The translations under genes and the position numbers were made by a program. Shown here piece by piece: positions 8,926-15,708 of a stretch of DNA of 35,956 nt; positions within the stretch are counted from its first letter, which is position 1; each line of letters opens with the position of its first letter. The notes under the pieces were generated by a model that worked only from the letters and a program-made list of their open reading frames with translations, was not told the origin of the DNA and searched no databases. The DNA is from Rhodobacteraceae bacterium bin131 (GTDB taxonomy: Bacteria > Pseudomonadota > Alphaproteobacteria > Rhodobacterales > Rhodobacteraceae). The stretch is from the NCBI GenBank assembly GCA_002239085.1, contig MPNP01000018.1:1-35956 (forward strand), in the 5' to 3' direction.

Positions 8926-8973
8926 ATTGCCATCAATGTTCTGACGCCAATGTCTGGCACGGCGGATCCCTGA
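8893..8973 (+). pseudogene. Possible degraded cadherin-like beta-sandwich fragment
   Basis: The + frame reads DIGIKVGNNTIAINVLTP before a TGA. This resembles the C-terminal strands of the cadherin-like beta-sandwich repeats seen in the giant gene downstream (for example the VGTNAIKVVVTAADG phrase near 17290). On the opposite strand nearby, a short phrase (MSADGATHNQ, near 8750-8785) resembles the following 'TAADG-T' turn. Together these suggest that pieces of a relative of the giant gene were rearranged here. Similarity is very short and judged by eye. Confidence 0.28.
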
Positions 8974-9255
8974 TCGTGGGACGATTGTTTGTGAAACCAA
9001 GGCTTGGGGGGGATTATCGGAATGAGACAGCCAAACCGATTAATGGGTAGTTCAGAACCGAGGATGCACGGATTAAATTGAAGTCACTTTATCCATCATT
9101 TCAATAAAGTTAAGATACTAGGTTTGAAAATTAATTCTTTGACATGTTAGAAAATAAACTTTACTCTTCATTATGGTGAAACTAAATTGGTTTTCATACT
9201 GATTGACGTATTACTTTACATCGTCATTGCCATTATAAACTGACAGGAGTACTCC

Positions 9256-9504
9256 ATGAGTGATACGACACAACCCAATATTGTCATTCCTGTCCAAGAG
9301 GATTTTCATGATTACTTGCAAACCCTAGCCATAGAGCATGGTCAGACTGTATCAGAATATTTACATTATGCAATCAAAGAGCTCAAGGAAAGGGAAATAG
9401 AAGAGGATAAAATTTGGGTTGAACTGGCCGATGAAGCAAAGAAGAAAGGAATTCTCAGTGTAGAGGAATCAGAGAGATTTTTTGAACGCATAAAGAATGC
9501 GTAA
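9256..9504 (+). CDS. Antitoxin-like small protein (RelB/ParD type) of a toxin-antitoxin pair
   Basis: 82 aa with an excellent ribosome-binding site (caggag, about 7 nt before ATG). The N-terminal strand NIVIPVQEDFHDYLQTLA followed by a helix-turn (HGQTVSEYLHYAIKEL) fits a ribbon-helix-helix DNA-binding fold. The C-terminal half is a highly charged helix (KEREIEEDKIWVELADEAKKK), as in antitoxin toxin-wrapping tails; the ending LSVEESERFFERIKNA is typical. The next gene's ATG (9497) overlaps its stop, the classic coupled antitoxin-toxin layout. Such antitoxins bind and neutralise the toxin and repress their own operon. With the toxin broken it may persist as an orphan. Assignment to RelB versus ParD is uncertain. 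Confidence 0.75.
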   Translation: MSDTTQPNIVIPVQEDFHDYLQTLAIEHGQTVSEYLHYAIKELKEREIEEDKIWVELADEAKKKGILSVEESERFFERIKNA

Positions 9505-9757
9505 TCTCCTGTTCACAAGCAATACCCAAGACTCTCTTGACAAACAGGCAAGTCAAAATTCGGTTCTTTTCAAACAAATATCTGCCCGAATCGAAAAACT
9601 TTGAGCTGAGCCGGAAGCTCAAGGTGTTAATAAATTATTGAATAGTCAATATTATCGCGCAAGAGTAAGAAACTTTCGTATTATTTATGAATTCAATGAT
9701 GAAGAGATACTCATAGTCAGGATTGACCACAGGAAACGCGTATATCGGAATAATTAA
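9497..9757 (+). pseudogene. RelE/ParE-superfamily toxin gene with an in-frame TGA
   Basis: From ATG 9497 (overlapping the antitoxin stop by 8 bases) the frame gives 35 residues ending SARIEKL, then TGA at 9602-9604, then continues in the same frame to TAA at 9755-9757. The second part reads AEPEAQGVNKLLN, YYRARVRNFRIIYEFNDEEI and LIVRIDHRKRVYRN. This is the RelE core pattern (L.a.P...GvkkL....yRiRvGdyRiiYei....v.v..i.hRk.vY), including the conserved arginines and the terminal HR..VYR. Total 86 codons is normal. The family cleaves ribosome-bound mRNA or poisons gyrase. The stop sits where the family has a non-conserved residue, so one base change (for example CGA to TGA) explains it. Without readthrough the toxin is dead. 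Confidence 0.78.
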
Positions 9758-10809
9758 TTGACTTACTACAATAGTTATTTGACTGGTTACCTCATTAAGT
9801 GAAACTTATTAATTTTGAATCAGTTTTTCCCAAAAAAGTGACTATTTAAGCACTATTTTCCAAAGTCACTGACATTATAAAACTCTACAGGCCTCGCCTA
9901 GCTCTCCTGTAACAGGCCAAAAGGTATATCTGTTTTTGGATTTGACAGCTTGTCAACAGCGTTAGGATGTAGAAATTAAAGATCAGATTAAAACTCAATC
10001 CAACACCAAGGAAGATGACCTTGAGATGGAAAGGGTTTAAGAGAGCGGCCTTCAGGAAATAGAAGGCCTTATTCCGTTCACAATTATTTTTCGTAATCCT
10101 GTCCTTTTGGTGAATTATGTTCAGAACCAGAGGAAACACATTCTTGGTGTCGGGATGTACACAGGTCTATTCAATGGCAGATATACAAAGGAGGTGGTTC
10201 TGTTGAGGCGGGTCCCGTCTTTGACACTTTATCGCTTAAAACACCGATTCTATGGGGTGCTCTCTTAAAACTAGGCACAATATTGCCATCTCTTTTGGCA
10301 TGCAAAAGTCCCTTCTTTCTCTCTTACATGAACTCGCTTTCAGTCCTCATCTTGGTACAATCCATACGCCTTGGTTCCAAGCCTGACTCTCATCGCCTTG
10401 AAGTTCGCTTTACCCTCCTTCGTGGTATTTGAGGGTATTGCGGTCGCTTGCGACGATTTGGGCGGAAACTTTTTTGGTTTTGGGCGATGTGCTCGTTCGG
10501 ATGGACATAATGGTTAGACTATGAGTAAGAAAAATGAATTGGTGTTGTGCTGATGATACACGAGAAATTTATAAAACTATTATTACAGTAGGCGCAACCA
10601 TGGATTGAGCCGTTTGACAAACTATAGAATGTAGAGCAGCTGTGGATTGAAAAAATGAAAATACGAAATTGAGGGCAAAGGGTGAAATCAGGAAAGGACT
10701 TTCTGAGTTCCATCAGCGGTGGAATGTTGTGCGTCAATTAATGATCAATCACGATTGTATGGGTGATTGAGGTCTTCAAGTGTCAAGGCCAGAAAAACTG
10801 ATGAAATGA
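9758..10809. other. 1-kb stretch without a recognisable gene
   Basis: The only sizeable frame is leftward, 10139-9885 (84 codons). It has a hydrophobic middle (FHLKVIFLGVGLSFNLIFNF), no good ribosome-binding site and no family I recognise. It could be a scrap of a membrane-protein or transposase gene. The rest is closed in all frames. Confidence 0.4.
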
Positions 10810-11244
10810 TTATGAGGAGATAAATCTTTCAATCAAAGGTAACACCAATAAAGCGAAAATAGTTGCATTCATCGCATACAACACACCAAAGTGGATTTTG
10901 ATTCTAGATACTTCTTTAGAAATATTGGTTACTTCTTTAGAAAGTGATTCATTACGTTGGTCTATTTTGTCGAAGCGCGCATCTTGCTTGTCGAGTCGTT
11001 TCTCCATTTTGTCAACAACTTTTGTGAGTGCCGTTAAACTGTTATTTGTCAAACTGATTGAATGAGAGAGTTCAGCGAATTGTTTATCTGATTTCGCTAT
11101 TGCCTGAGATAAGTCGCTTTTGAGATTAGCAATATCGGTTTTTGTCGCAAATTCACCCTCCATCTCTTTTTTAATGGCAATCGTAATCGCTTGAGCGTGG
11201 GTTTTTGCCATCCCGCTGTTTTCAAGAATTTGGGTCGTTGTCAT
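10810..11244 (-). CDS. Coiled-coil protein with C-terminal membrane anchor (DUF1640-like), shorter paralogue
   Basis: 144 aa. An N-terminal helix-rich part (THAQAITIAIKKEMEGEFAT) leads into a long coiled coil (about residues 35-115) and ends in one hydrophobic helix (LYAMNATIFALLVLPLIERF). It resembles DUF1640-type proteins, whose mitochondrial relatives (MCU regulator 1 type) are membrane-anchored coiled coils; the bacterial role is unknown. It has only two copies of the xFDKxDx heptad. The ancestral start (ATG at 11268, used by the sister gene) is followed at codon 3 by TAA (11260-11262), where the sister has CAA. Translation must therefore begin at the internal ATG 11244, which lacks a good ribosome-binding site. 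It may thus be poorly expressed or an incipient pseudogene. Confidence 0.7.
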   Translation of the reverse strand: MTTTQILENSGMAKTHAQAITIAIKKEMEGEFATKTDIANLKSDLSQAIAKSDKQFAELSHSISLTNNSLTALTKVVDKMEKRLDKQDARFDKIDQRNESLSKEVTNISKEVSRIKIHFGVLYAMNATIFALLVLPLIERFISS

Positions 11245-11291
11245 TGTATCAAAGGCTACTTATGTCATTGGATTTTCTCTCTTTCCATTAC

Positions 11292-11320
11292 ATTATACAG
11301 TATACCGTTGTTAAAGGCAA
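11292..11320 (-). promoter_or_regulatory. Sigma70-type promoter of the shorter coiled-coil gene
   Basis: Read leftwards: TTGCCT (11315-11320), 17-nt spacer, TATAAT (11292-11297). It is a duplicated copy of the promoter in front of the sister gene. Confidence 0.65.
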
Positions 11321-11343
11321 CCGCAGAAAAACTGATGAAATGA

Positions 11344-11931
11344 TTATGAGGAGATAAATCTTTCAATCAAAGGTAACACCAATAAACCGAAAATAGCTGC
11401 ATTCATCGCATACAACACACCAAAGTGGATTTTGATTCTAGATACTTCGTTAGAAATACTGGTTACTTCTTTAGAAAGTGATTCATTACGTTGGTCTATT
11501 TTGTCGAAGCGCGCATCTTGTTTGTCGAAGCGCGCATCTTGCTTGTCGAAGCGCCCATCTTGCTTGTCGAAGCGCCCATCTATTTTGTCGAAGCGCCCAT
11601 CTATTTTGTCGAAGCGCCCATCTATTTTGTCGAAGCGCTCATCATGCTTGTCGAGTCGTTTCTCCATTTTGTCAACAACTTTTGTGAGTGCCATTAAACT
11701 GTTATTTGTCAAACTGATTGAATGAGAGAGTTCAGCGAATTGTTTATCTGATTTCGCTATTGCCTGAGATAAGTCGCTTTTGAGATTAGCAATATTATCG
11801 GTTTTTGTCGCAAATTCACCCTCCATCTCTTTTTTAATGGCAATCGTAATCGCTTGAGCGTGGGTTTTTACCATCCCGCTATCTTCAAGAATCTGGGTCG
11901 TTGTCATTGTATCAAAAGCTACTTGTGTCAT
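11344..11931 (-). CDS. Coiled-coil protein with C-terminal membrane anchor (DUF1640-like), heptad-expanded paralogue
   Basis: 195 aa, tandem sister of the gene at 10810-11244. It has the same N-terminal helices, a longer coiled coil and the same C-terminal hydrophobic anchor (LYAMNAAIFGLLVLPLIERF). The centre holds eight consecutive heptads of the form RFDKxDx (variants IDG, QDG, QDA, HDE, IDQ) against two in the sister. Each extra heptad is one 21-bp DNA repeat, so copy-number changes keep both reading frame and coiled-coil phase. The start ATG 11931 has a purine-rich leader (ggaaagagag) and a consensus promoter upstream. Function unknown; a membrane-tethered oligomeric rod whose length varies by slippage is a reasonable inference. 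Confidence 0.8.
   Translation of the reverse strand: MTQVAFDTMTTTQILEDSGMVKTHAQAITIAIKKEMEGEFATKTDNIANLKSDLSQAIAKSDKQFAELSHSISLTNNSLMALTKVVDKMEKRLDKHDERFDKIDGRFDKIDGRFDKIDGRFDKQDGRFDKQDARFDKQDARFDKIDQRNESLSKEVTSISNEVSRIKIHFGVLYAMNAAIFGLLVLPLIERFISS
11499..11663. repeat. 21-bp minisatellite (about 8 units) encoding coiled-coil heptads
   Basis: The + strand unit is close to 'tttgtcgaagcgcccatct' plus 2 nt. Neighbouring units are nearly identical, and the variant bases define three groups (gcgcat, gcccat, gctcat). The sister gene has two units at the matching place. Confidence 0.9.
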
Positions 11932-11954
11932 TGGATTTTCTCTCTTTCCATTAC

Positions 11955-11983
11955 ATTATACAGTATAACGTTGTTAAAGGCAA
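11955..11983 (-). promoter_or_regulatory. Sigma70-type promoter of the heptad-expanded coiled-coil gene
   Basis: Read leftwards: TTGCCT (11978-11983), 17-nt spacer, TATAAT (11955-11960), about 25 nt from the -10 box to the ATG. Consensus -10 and ideal spacing make this the best promoter in the window. Confidence 0.7.
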
Positions 11984-12137
11984 CTATTCATTGGCTTATC
12001 GCATACAAAAAAATTTGATTGCGTTTTACAACCATTATCTGCACAAGCAAGCAGGTTACATCTATGATTGTTGCCCCAGGAAGTCAAGTAATGAAGAATA
12101 ATGTTTTTGAATGATGGTAATTGGTGTTGGTGATACC

Positions 12138-12402
12138 CAGGGCTATCGCATTTAAAATTTTTCAGTTGTTTCCACCTGCATTTTCTCCTATTCGATCAAA
12201 AAAATACAATTTACGAGGTAGAACAATGCAAGGCTATCGCATTTGAAATATCATTCGGTCACATTTCACGTATTTGACTCTCGCAGATTATTTCCAGAAG
12301 GAGATTAAAGGATTTTTCTTTCCTTTACTGGCTAAAAATGTTGACAATATAGAGTTCGTCAGCTAGCAAAACCATTGTAAAATTTTAAATGCGATAACCC
12401 TG
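12138..12402. mobile_element. 265-bp MITE-like element with 24-bp terminal inverted repeats and 9-bp target duplication
   Basis: The left end (12138-12161) begins cagggctatcgcattt and the right end (12379-12402) is its reverse complement over 24 nt with a single C/T mismatch. Both sides are flanked by the identical direct repeat ggtgatacc (12129-12137 and 12403-12411), which is a perfect 9-bp target-site duplication. The element has no ORF of note, so it is non-autonomous and would move with a transposase encoded elsewhere. An internal degenerate copy of the end sequence (caaggctatcgcatttgaaat, 12229-12249, in the same orientation as the left end) suggests a nested or composite origin. Confidence 0.82.
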
Positions 12403-12521
12403 GGTGATACCACCATTGCTATCGCACATACCTCTTGACTGTGACACTTTGAACCCGTATTATTCTCGTCCAAATTGTATCACCCCTCCCAGACTTGTCT
12501 AGGGCGTTCAAAGTACTAAGC

Positions 12522-12538
12522 GTTAAAGATGGGTTAAG
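12522..12538. repeat. Lone copy of the 1506/2118 terminal repeat
   Basis: gttaaagatgggttaag here is the exact reverse complement of 1504-1520 and shares its first 15 nt with the right end at 2104-2118. No partner copy is visible nearby, so it may be a solo end left by excision or deletion. Confidence 0.55.
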
Positions 12539-12610
12539 ACTTTGAAGTGCAAACAACTCAACATAACCTGAGGGTTTCACTCTCTAGAACTAAGTTGTGA
12601 GGCCGAATGC

Positions 12611-12639
12611 ATTCAGCCGAAGAAATTCTCCGGCTGAAT
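12611..12639. terminator. Hairpin downstream of the methyltransferase, possible terminator
   Basis: attcagccg (12611-12619) pairs with cggctgaat (12631-12639), a 9-bp stem with an 11-nt loop. It lies about 70 bp beyond the stop of the leftward methyltransferase gene. No T-tract follows on either strand, so intrinsic termination is doubtful. Confidence 0.35.
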
Positions 12640-12707
12640 AATTGGACATAAAATGCAGCCGATGGATATTGGGCGTTCAAATAGTAGGTTAACACTTGCG
12701 GATTGAA

Positions 12708-13589
12708 TTAATTTTGTGTTGTCGCCGTGCATAAACCAAAAATTGGTGGGCAAGTGATGGTACTATGTTCTTTCACAAGTTCTGGTGCCACTCTTTCTGG
12801 GGTCAGATGGTTAATGTGACTAAAGCCATGCTCTTGAATTTGCAATTCAAGATGAGTTGGTGACATATCACTTCTCCATGGTTCCCCCCGGCGAGAGACA
12901 AATTTACCTAAGAATTGGTGCAATTCCTGATATTTATCAGGGACTTCTTTTATGTTACAAAGATAGTCAAAAGCGATTGATGAGCCTGGTGCAGTTTTAT
13001 TGACTACTAAGCTAAGCGTTTCTTGGACGGTTGAATGGGGTAGATAGTAGGTTACACCGAACCACGAAAAAAACGCAGGTTTTTGGGGATCAAAACCATG
13101 CCGGATAAGAGCATCAACTAGCGTCTCTGAATTGAGGTCAGAAGAAACATAGATTACCGATTCTGGTTCAGGGATACCGGCTTTTTTCATTCGGTTTCGC
13201 TTTTCTTGTTGAGTGGCCGGCATATCCAATTCATAGATTTTGAGTTGCTTTGCCAATTCTGGCCGCCGAAAGGCGAAGGAGTCATAACCGGCTCCAATAA
13301 TGACAAATTGTTTCACGCCTCGTTTAATCGCCTGTTCCAACTGACGTTCCCCGTAAAGTGCTCGAATCACAATGAAATGGATCAAGGTGACCTGACGGCG
13401 CATGACTACGTTTCGTATAATCCATGTCAATAGTGATGAGTTGCTGATGGTTTTCCAAAATCGGCCACATAGCTGAACGGCAAAGGGATCATGCAGCAGA
13501 ACAGGTTGGTCATGTCGGGTGTGTACTGCCCGAGCAGCAGTCACAAGTTCAGCTGTCTTACTCGGACGTTTTGAAAGAATGGATTCCAT
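12708..13589 (-). CDS. Class I SAM-dependent methyltransferase (TIGR00027 / leucine carboxyl methyltransferase-like)
   Basis: 293 aa. Family marks in order: SKTAELVTAARAVHT with LLHDPFA (11-36), the SAM-binding loop FVIIGAGYDSFAFR (95-108), acidic strand end YELDMPATQQEKR (119-131), then VSSDLN (motif near the adenine site), FSWFGVTYYLP and SIAFDYLC. This pattern belongs to the putative methyltransferases related to PPM1/TcmP, often linked to secondary metabolism or polyketide carboxyl methylation; the substrate here is unknown. ATG 13589 has a strong AGGGG ribosome-binding site. It stands alone, leftward, between gene-poor stretches, so it is probably a single-gene transcription unit. The frame is intact and the length typical. 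Confidence 0.88.
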   Translation of the reverse strand: MESILSKRPSKTAELVTAARAVHTRHDQPVLLHDPFAVQLCGRFWKTISNSSLLTWIIRNVVMRRQVTLIHFIVIRALYGERQLEQAIKRGVKQFVIIGAGYDSFAFRRPELAKQLKIYELDMPATQQEKRNRMKKAGIPEPESVIYVSSDLNSETLVDALIRHGFDPQKPAFFSWFGVTYYLPHSTVQETLSLVVNKTAPGSSIAFDYLCNIKEVPDKYQELHQFLGKFVSRRGEPWRSDMSPTHLELQIQEHGFSHINHLTPERVAPELVKEHSTITCPPIFGLCTATTQN

Positions 13590-15375
13590 GATTTCCCCTG
13601 CTTAGCGAACAAAAATTAAAGCTCTGTTTGGTTTTGGCCATGATAGTTGTTTTATGTTAATTTTATCTTAACAAAAAGACTAATCGTACGGACGATTACT
13701 GATGTTATTCAATCGTCCTATTTTGGTCAAGAAAAAATAACCTCCAGTAACAAAATATTCCACTGATTTATCGCTGCTGATGATTTGAAGGTGGTTAGCT
13801 TCTGTTCGGTGTTTTTCTCAAGCCCCGATTTTATCGCGATTACTCAGCTGAAAATAGTCCTTCATCCAACCGCAGATGGTATCGGCAGGACGTTATTCCA
13901 TGGATTAGCTGCTCTCGACCCATTCCATAGAATTGTGTTGAACGTTAATCATGATAGCAACGAGCGGTAAAAAGGTTATTTCACCTGATCAGGGGATGAA
14001 ATTGGGTGGGAGGACGCACTAGTGGGAAAAGAAAATTCGGCAAAAACGATTGAGTTCAAAATTACAAGTAACTCAAAAATTAGGTCGCACTGTCGCCGCA
14101 TTAATCAGGAAAATCTCCACTGAAATAATGCAAAGATTGTACCCGATAAATATGACCGGCTTGGAAAGAAAACACTAGAGTTTCAAACTCACCCGTATTT
14201 TAAGTGATTAGGAATCAGTAAACTGTGCCGGAATTGAAAATGAGGTGAACTATTCTAGTTGACCGTTTTCCAATAAGAATACCAGAGGAGGAAATAGGTT
14301 GATTAAAGGTCTTGGTTTGTTTTAACATACCTACTGTTTTCGAAAAAATGGAACTTTAATTTCAGTATGATGAGTCACAAATTACCACAAAAACGTGGTT
14401 GAAAAACATTATGAATAAGGGAGTGAATGAAGTTAAATCCATGGTTTGTTGGGTTGTAAAAAGATAAATTTAGAGAAAAGTCGGATTGAAAAGAATGCGT
14501 TAAATACTTGCTCGGTCTAGGGTATGCAAATACTTATTTGCACAGATGGGAAGGATATTGTTATCAGAAAGGTCGCCAGCCTTGACATCAAGCAATTTGT
14601 CAGAGTGAAAGCACGGTAATTGATAGGTTAGGTAACACTGGCAAAATCGTAACAGACTGTAGTTAGTCAATCTAGCGTTGAGAGATACCAGCGAGGGAAT
14701 TTGAACACGAGCCTGATGAAAGTATCCATGTAAAGCGTTAGTTCGCTAAGGATAAACAAAATGTGATAATTATGCAAAAAGTGATAAAAAGACTATTATG
14801 AGAACTAAATTTGCCTCGAACAAGAAACTAACGATTTATTGGTGATACAAGTTGTTGTAGGTAATTACTGGGTTGCAACGTGTAATTCATGCTTCATATC
14901 AGAGGGTTTTAGGGTTACCAAGGCGATCATGAGAAAGCGGTTTAGTCCATCAATGCAAAAAATACCCGTTCAATTTGTGTGAGGGTAGTGTATGAAAGTA
15001 ATGCACTTGGTACATAGAGTAGCATTAGGTAATAGAATAGTGGTTGAGTTCACCAAAAATTTATAGTCATTACTATAGATGACTATTGTTAAACATCACT
15101 AAAATATGCTATATTTTTTCAAGGTTTTTAGCATCGTCGTAGGTTGTTCAAAACAACCTTGAAATTAAGGATGAGATGTTTTAATATGTAATAATTCTCA
15201 AATTTACATTTTAGGGACGTTGTTTTAATTAGAAAGATGTCACTTGTGGTATTAACTTTAGAATATGATTTTTTGAGCGGATGGGTTGCGTTTTGAAGTT
15301 GTTGATTGAAGCATATCTAAAGGTCAAAATGTATCTAGTGTGTTGCGATGTTCAAAGTCTTAGTGAGTATTACAA
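13590..15375. other. 1.8-kb region without a recognisable gene
   Basis: AT-rich, closed in all frames beyond about 60 codons, and without coherent protein similarity on either strand. It separates the leftward methyltransferase from the giant gene and may contain long 5' regulatory sequence for the latter or fully eroded genes. Small inverted repeats are present: tagtcat/atgacta (15064-15085) and aggttgtt/aacaacct (15141-15159). Confidence 0.55.
15086..15115 (+). promoter_or_regulatory. Candidate promoter upstream of the giant gene
   Basis: TTGTTA (15086-15091), 18-nt spacer, TATATT (15110-15115). The 7-bp inverted repeat tagtcat/atgacta (15064-15070 and 15079-15085) abuts the -35 box and could be an operator. 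An 8-bp-stem hairpin (15141-15159, 3-nt loop) lies just downstream in what would be the leader RNA. It is about 510 bp before the giant gene's start. Promoter calls by eye in AT-rich DNA are unreliable. Confidence 0.3.
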
Positions 15376-15624
15376 TTGGTCTGGGATTGGCTTGACCCCG
15401 TCTGGGGGGGGGGGAGAATCGAACCAATGCTTTCATTTGATTTTTACCAAATGACGGCCATTCTAGGCCTTACTGGCTTAGAAAATTGCGCCAAAAGACG
15501 GCTGCAATCAGGACAAATTTGGATTAGTGGTCAAATTCCAAAAGTTGTCATGCATTCACCCCTTGCTGGGAGTGATGTCATGAACCGAGTCCAAGGATTA
15601 CCTATCTTGATATTGAGTGAGTAG
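15376..15624 (+). CDS. Hypothetical short ORF abutting the giant gene
   Basis: 82 codons from a TTG (15376), with its stop (15622-15624) touching the ATG of the giant gene. It runs through the 11-G homopolymer, so its frame depends on that tract's length. The product is unrecognised and has no signal peptide or domain. It could be a coupled leader ORF, or simply chance open frame in the 5' region; the latter is somewhat more likely. Confidence 0.25.
   Translation: MVWDWLDPVWGGGRIEPMLSFDFYQMTAILGLTGLENCAKRRLQSGQIWISGQIPKVVMHSPLAGSDVMNRVQGLPILILSE
15404..15414. repeat. Homopolymer of 11 G upstream of the giant gene
   Basis: Eleven consecutive G in an otherwise AT-leaning region, 210 bp before the giant gene's ATG. 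Tracts of this length are prone to slipped-strand mispairing and are a common basis of phase variation of surface proteins. Confidence 0.85.
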
Positions 15625-15708
15625 ATGACCTTGCTCAGATATATCCGTTTCCTTTTTATTCTTGCTTTTATGCTTTTCGGCCTCGGTGGTTTGTCGTCAG
15701 TCTATGGG
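15625..15708 (+). other. Sec signal peptide of the giant protein
   Basis: It has a positively charged n-region with two Arg, a 15-residue hydrophobic core (FLFILAFMLFGLGGL) and a small-residue c-region SSVYG before QD. There is no lipobox cysteine, so signal peptidase I cleavage is expected. Confidence 0.8.

Larger units (their letters stand above)
8252..9255. other. 1-kb gene-poor stretch with a palindrome and degraded G+C-rich insert
   Basis: Most of it is AT-rich and closed in all frames. From about 8725 to 9050 the composition becomes G+C-rich and contains short phrases that look like pieces of repeat protein domains on both strands, plus a large palindrome. I recognise no intact gene. 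A small inverted repeat (ggatgt / acatcc, 8410-8431) has no clear terminator context. Confidence 0.5.
10791..11984. repeat. Tandem duplication of a whole gene with promoter (two units)
   Basis: Unit 1 (10791-11324) and unit 2 (11325-11984) are direct repeats. Both start at 'agaaaaactgatgaaatgat' and end at 'gttaaaggcaac', so each carries promoter, start, coding region and 3' flank. They differ by scattered substitutions, one 3-bp insertion (the extra Asn in KTDNIAN) and 126 bp of extra 21-bp repeats in unit 2. The high identity implies a recent duplication. Confidence 0.92.
11985..12707. other. Intergenic region containing a MITE-like element, a lone repeat end and a hairpin
   Basis: No gene is recognised. 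It contains the 265-bp inverted-repeat element (12138-12402), one copy of the 1506/2118 terminal motif (12522-12538) and a 9-bp-stem hairpin (12611-12639). Confidence 0.6.

Noticed and set aside
8718-8960. Leftward 80-codon ORF across the palindrome
   Set aside because: Its sequence is low-complexity and partly mirror-symmetric because of the palindrome, with no ribosome-binding site or family; treated as rearranged debris.
966-9757. Recoded TGA (as Trp) genetic code
   Set aside because: None of the three positions expects Trp in its family, core genes end at TGA (lgt, pgeF), and the giant gene uses TGG for its many Trp with no internal TGA.
9885-10139. Leftward 84-codon ORF with a hydrophobic segment as a membrane protein
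   Set aside because: It has no ribosome-binding site, no recognised family, and composition as expected from AT-rich noncoding DNA.
11499-11663. CRISPR array because of regular short repeats
   Set aside because: Units are contiguous 21-mers without spacers and encode heptads in frame; no cas genes nearby.
11478-11725. Rightward cysteine- and serine-rich repeat ORFs over the minisatellite
   Set aside because: They are antisense shadows of the 21-bp repeat. The leftward frame gives the coiled-coil protein with promoter and ribosome-binding site, and its sister copy.
13785-13970. 61-codon rightward ORF in the gene-poor region
   Set aside because: No ribosome-binding site, no family resemblance, and a length expected by chance.
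15400-15475. Leftward tRNA suggested by a GGTTCGATTC-like T-loop next to the G tract and a nearby hairpin
   Set aside because: The flanking bases do not form a 5-bp T stem, the putative anticodon loop has 6 or 8 nt instead of 7, no D arm is present, and the 5' acceptor strand that would pair with the C-rich 3' end is missing.
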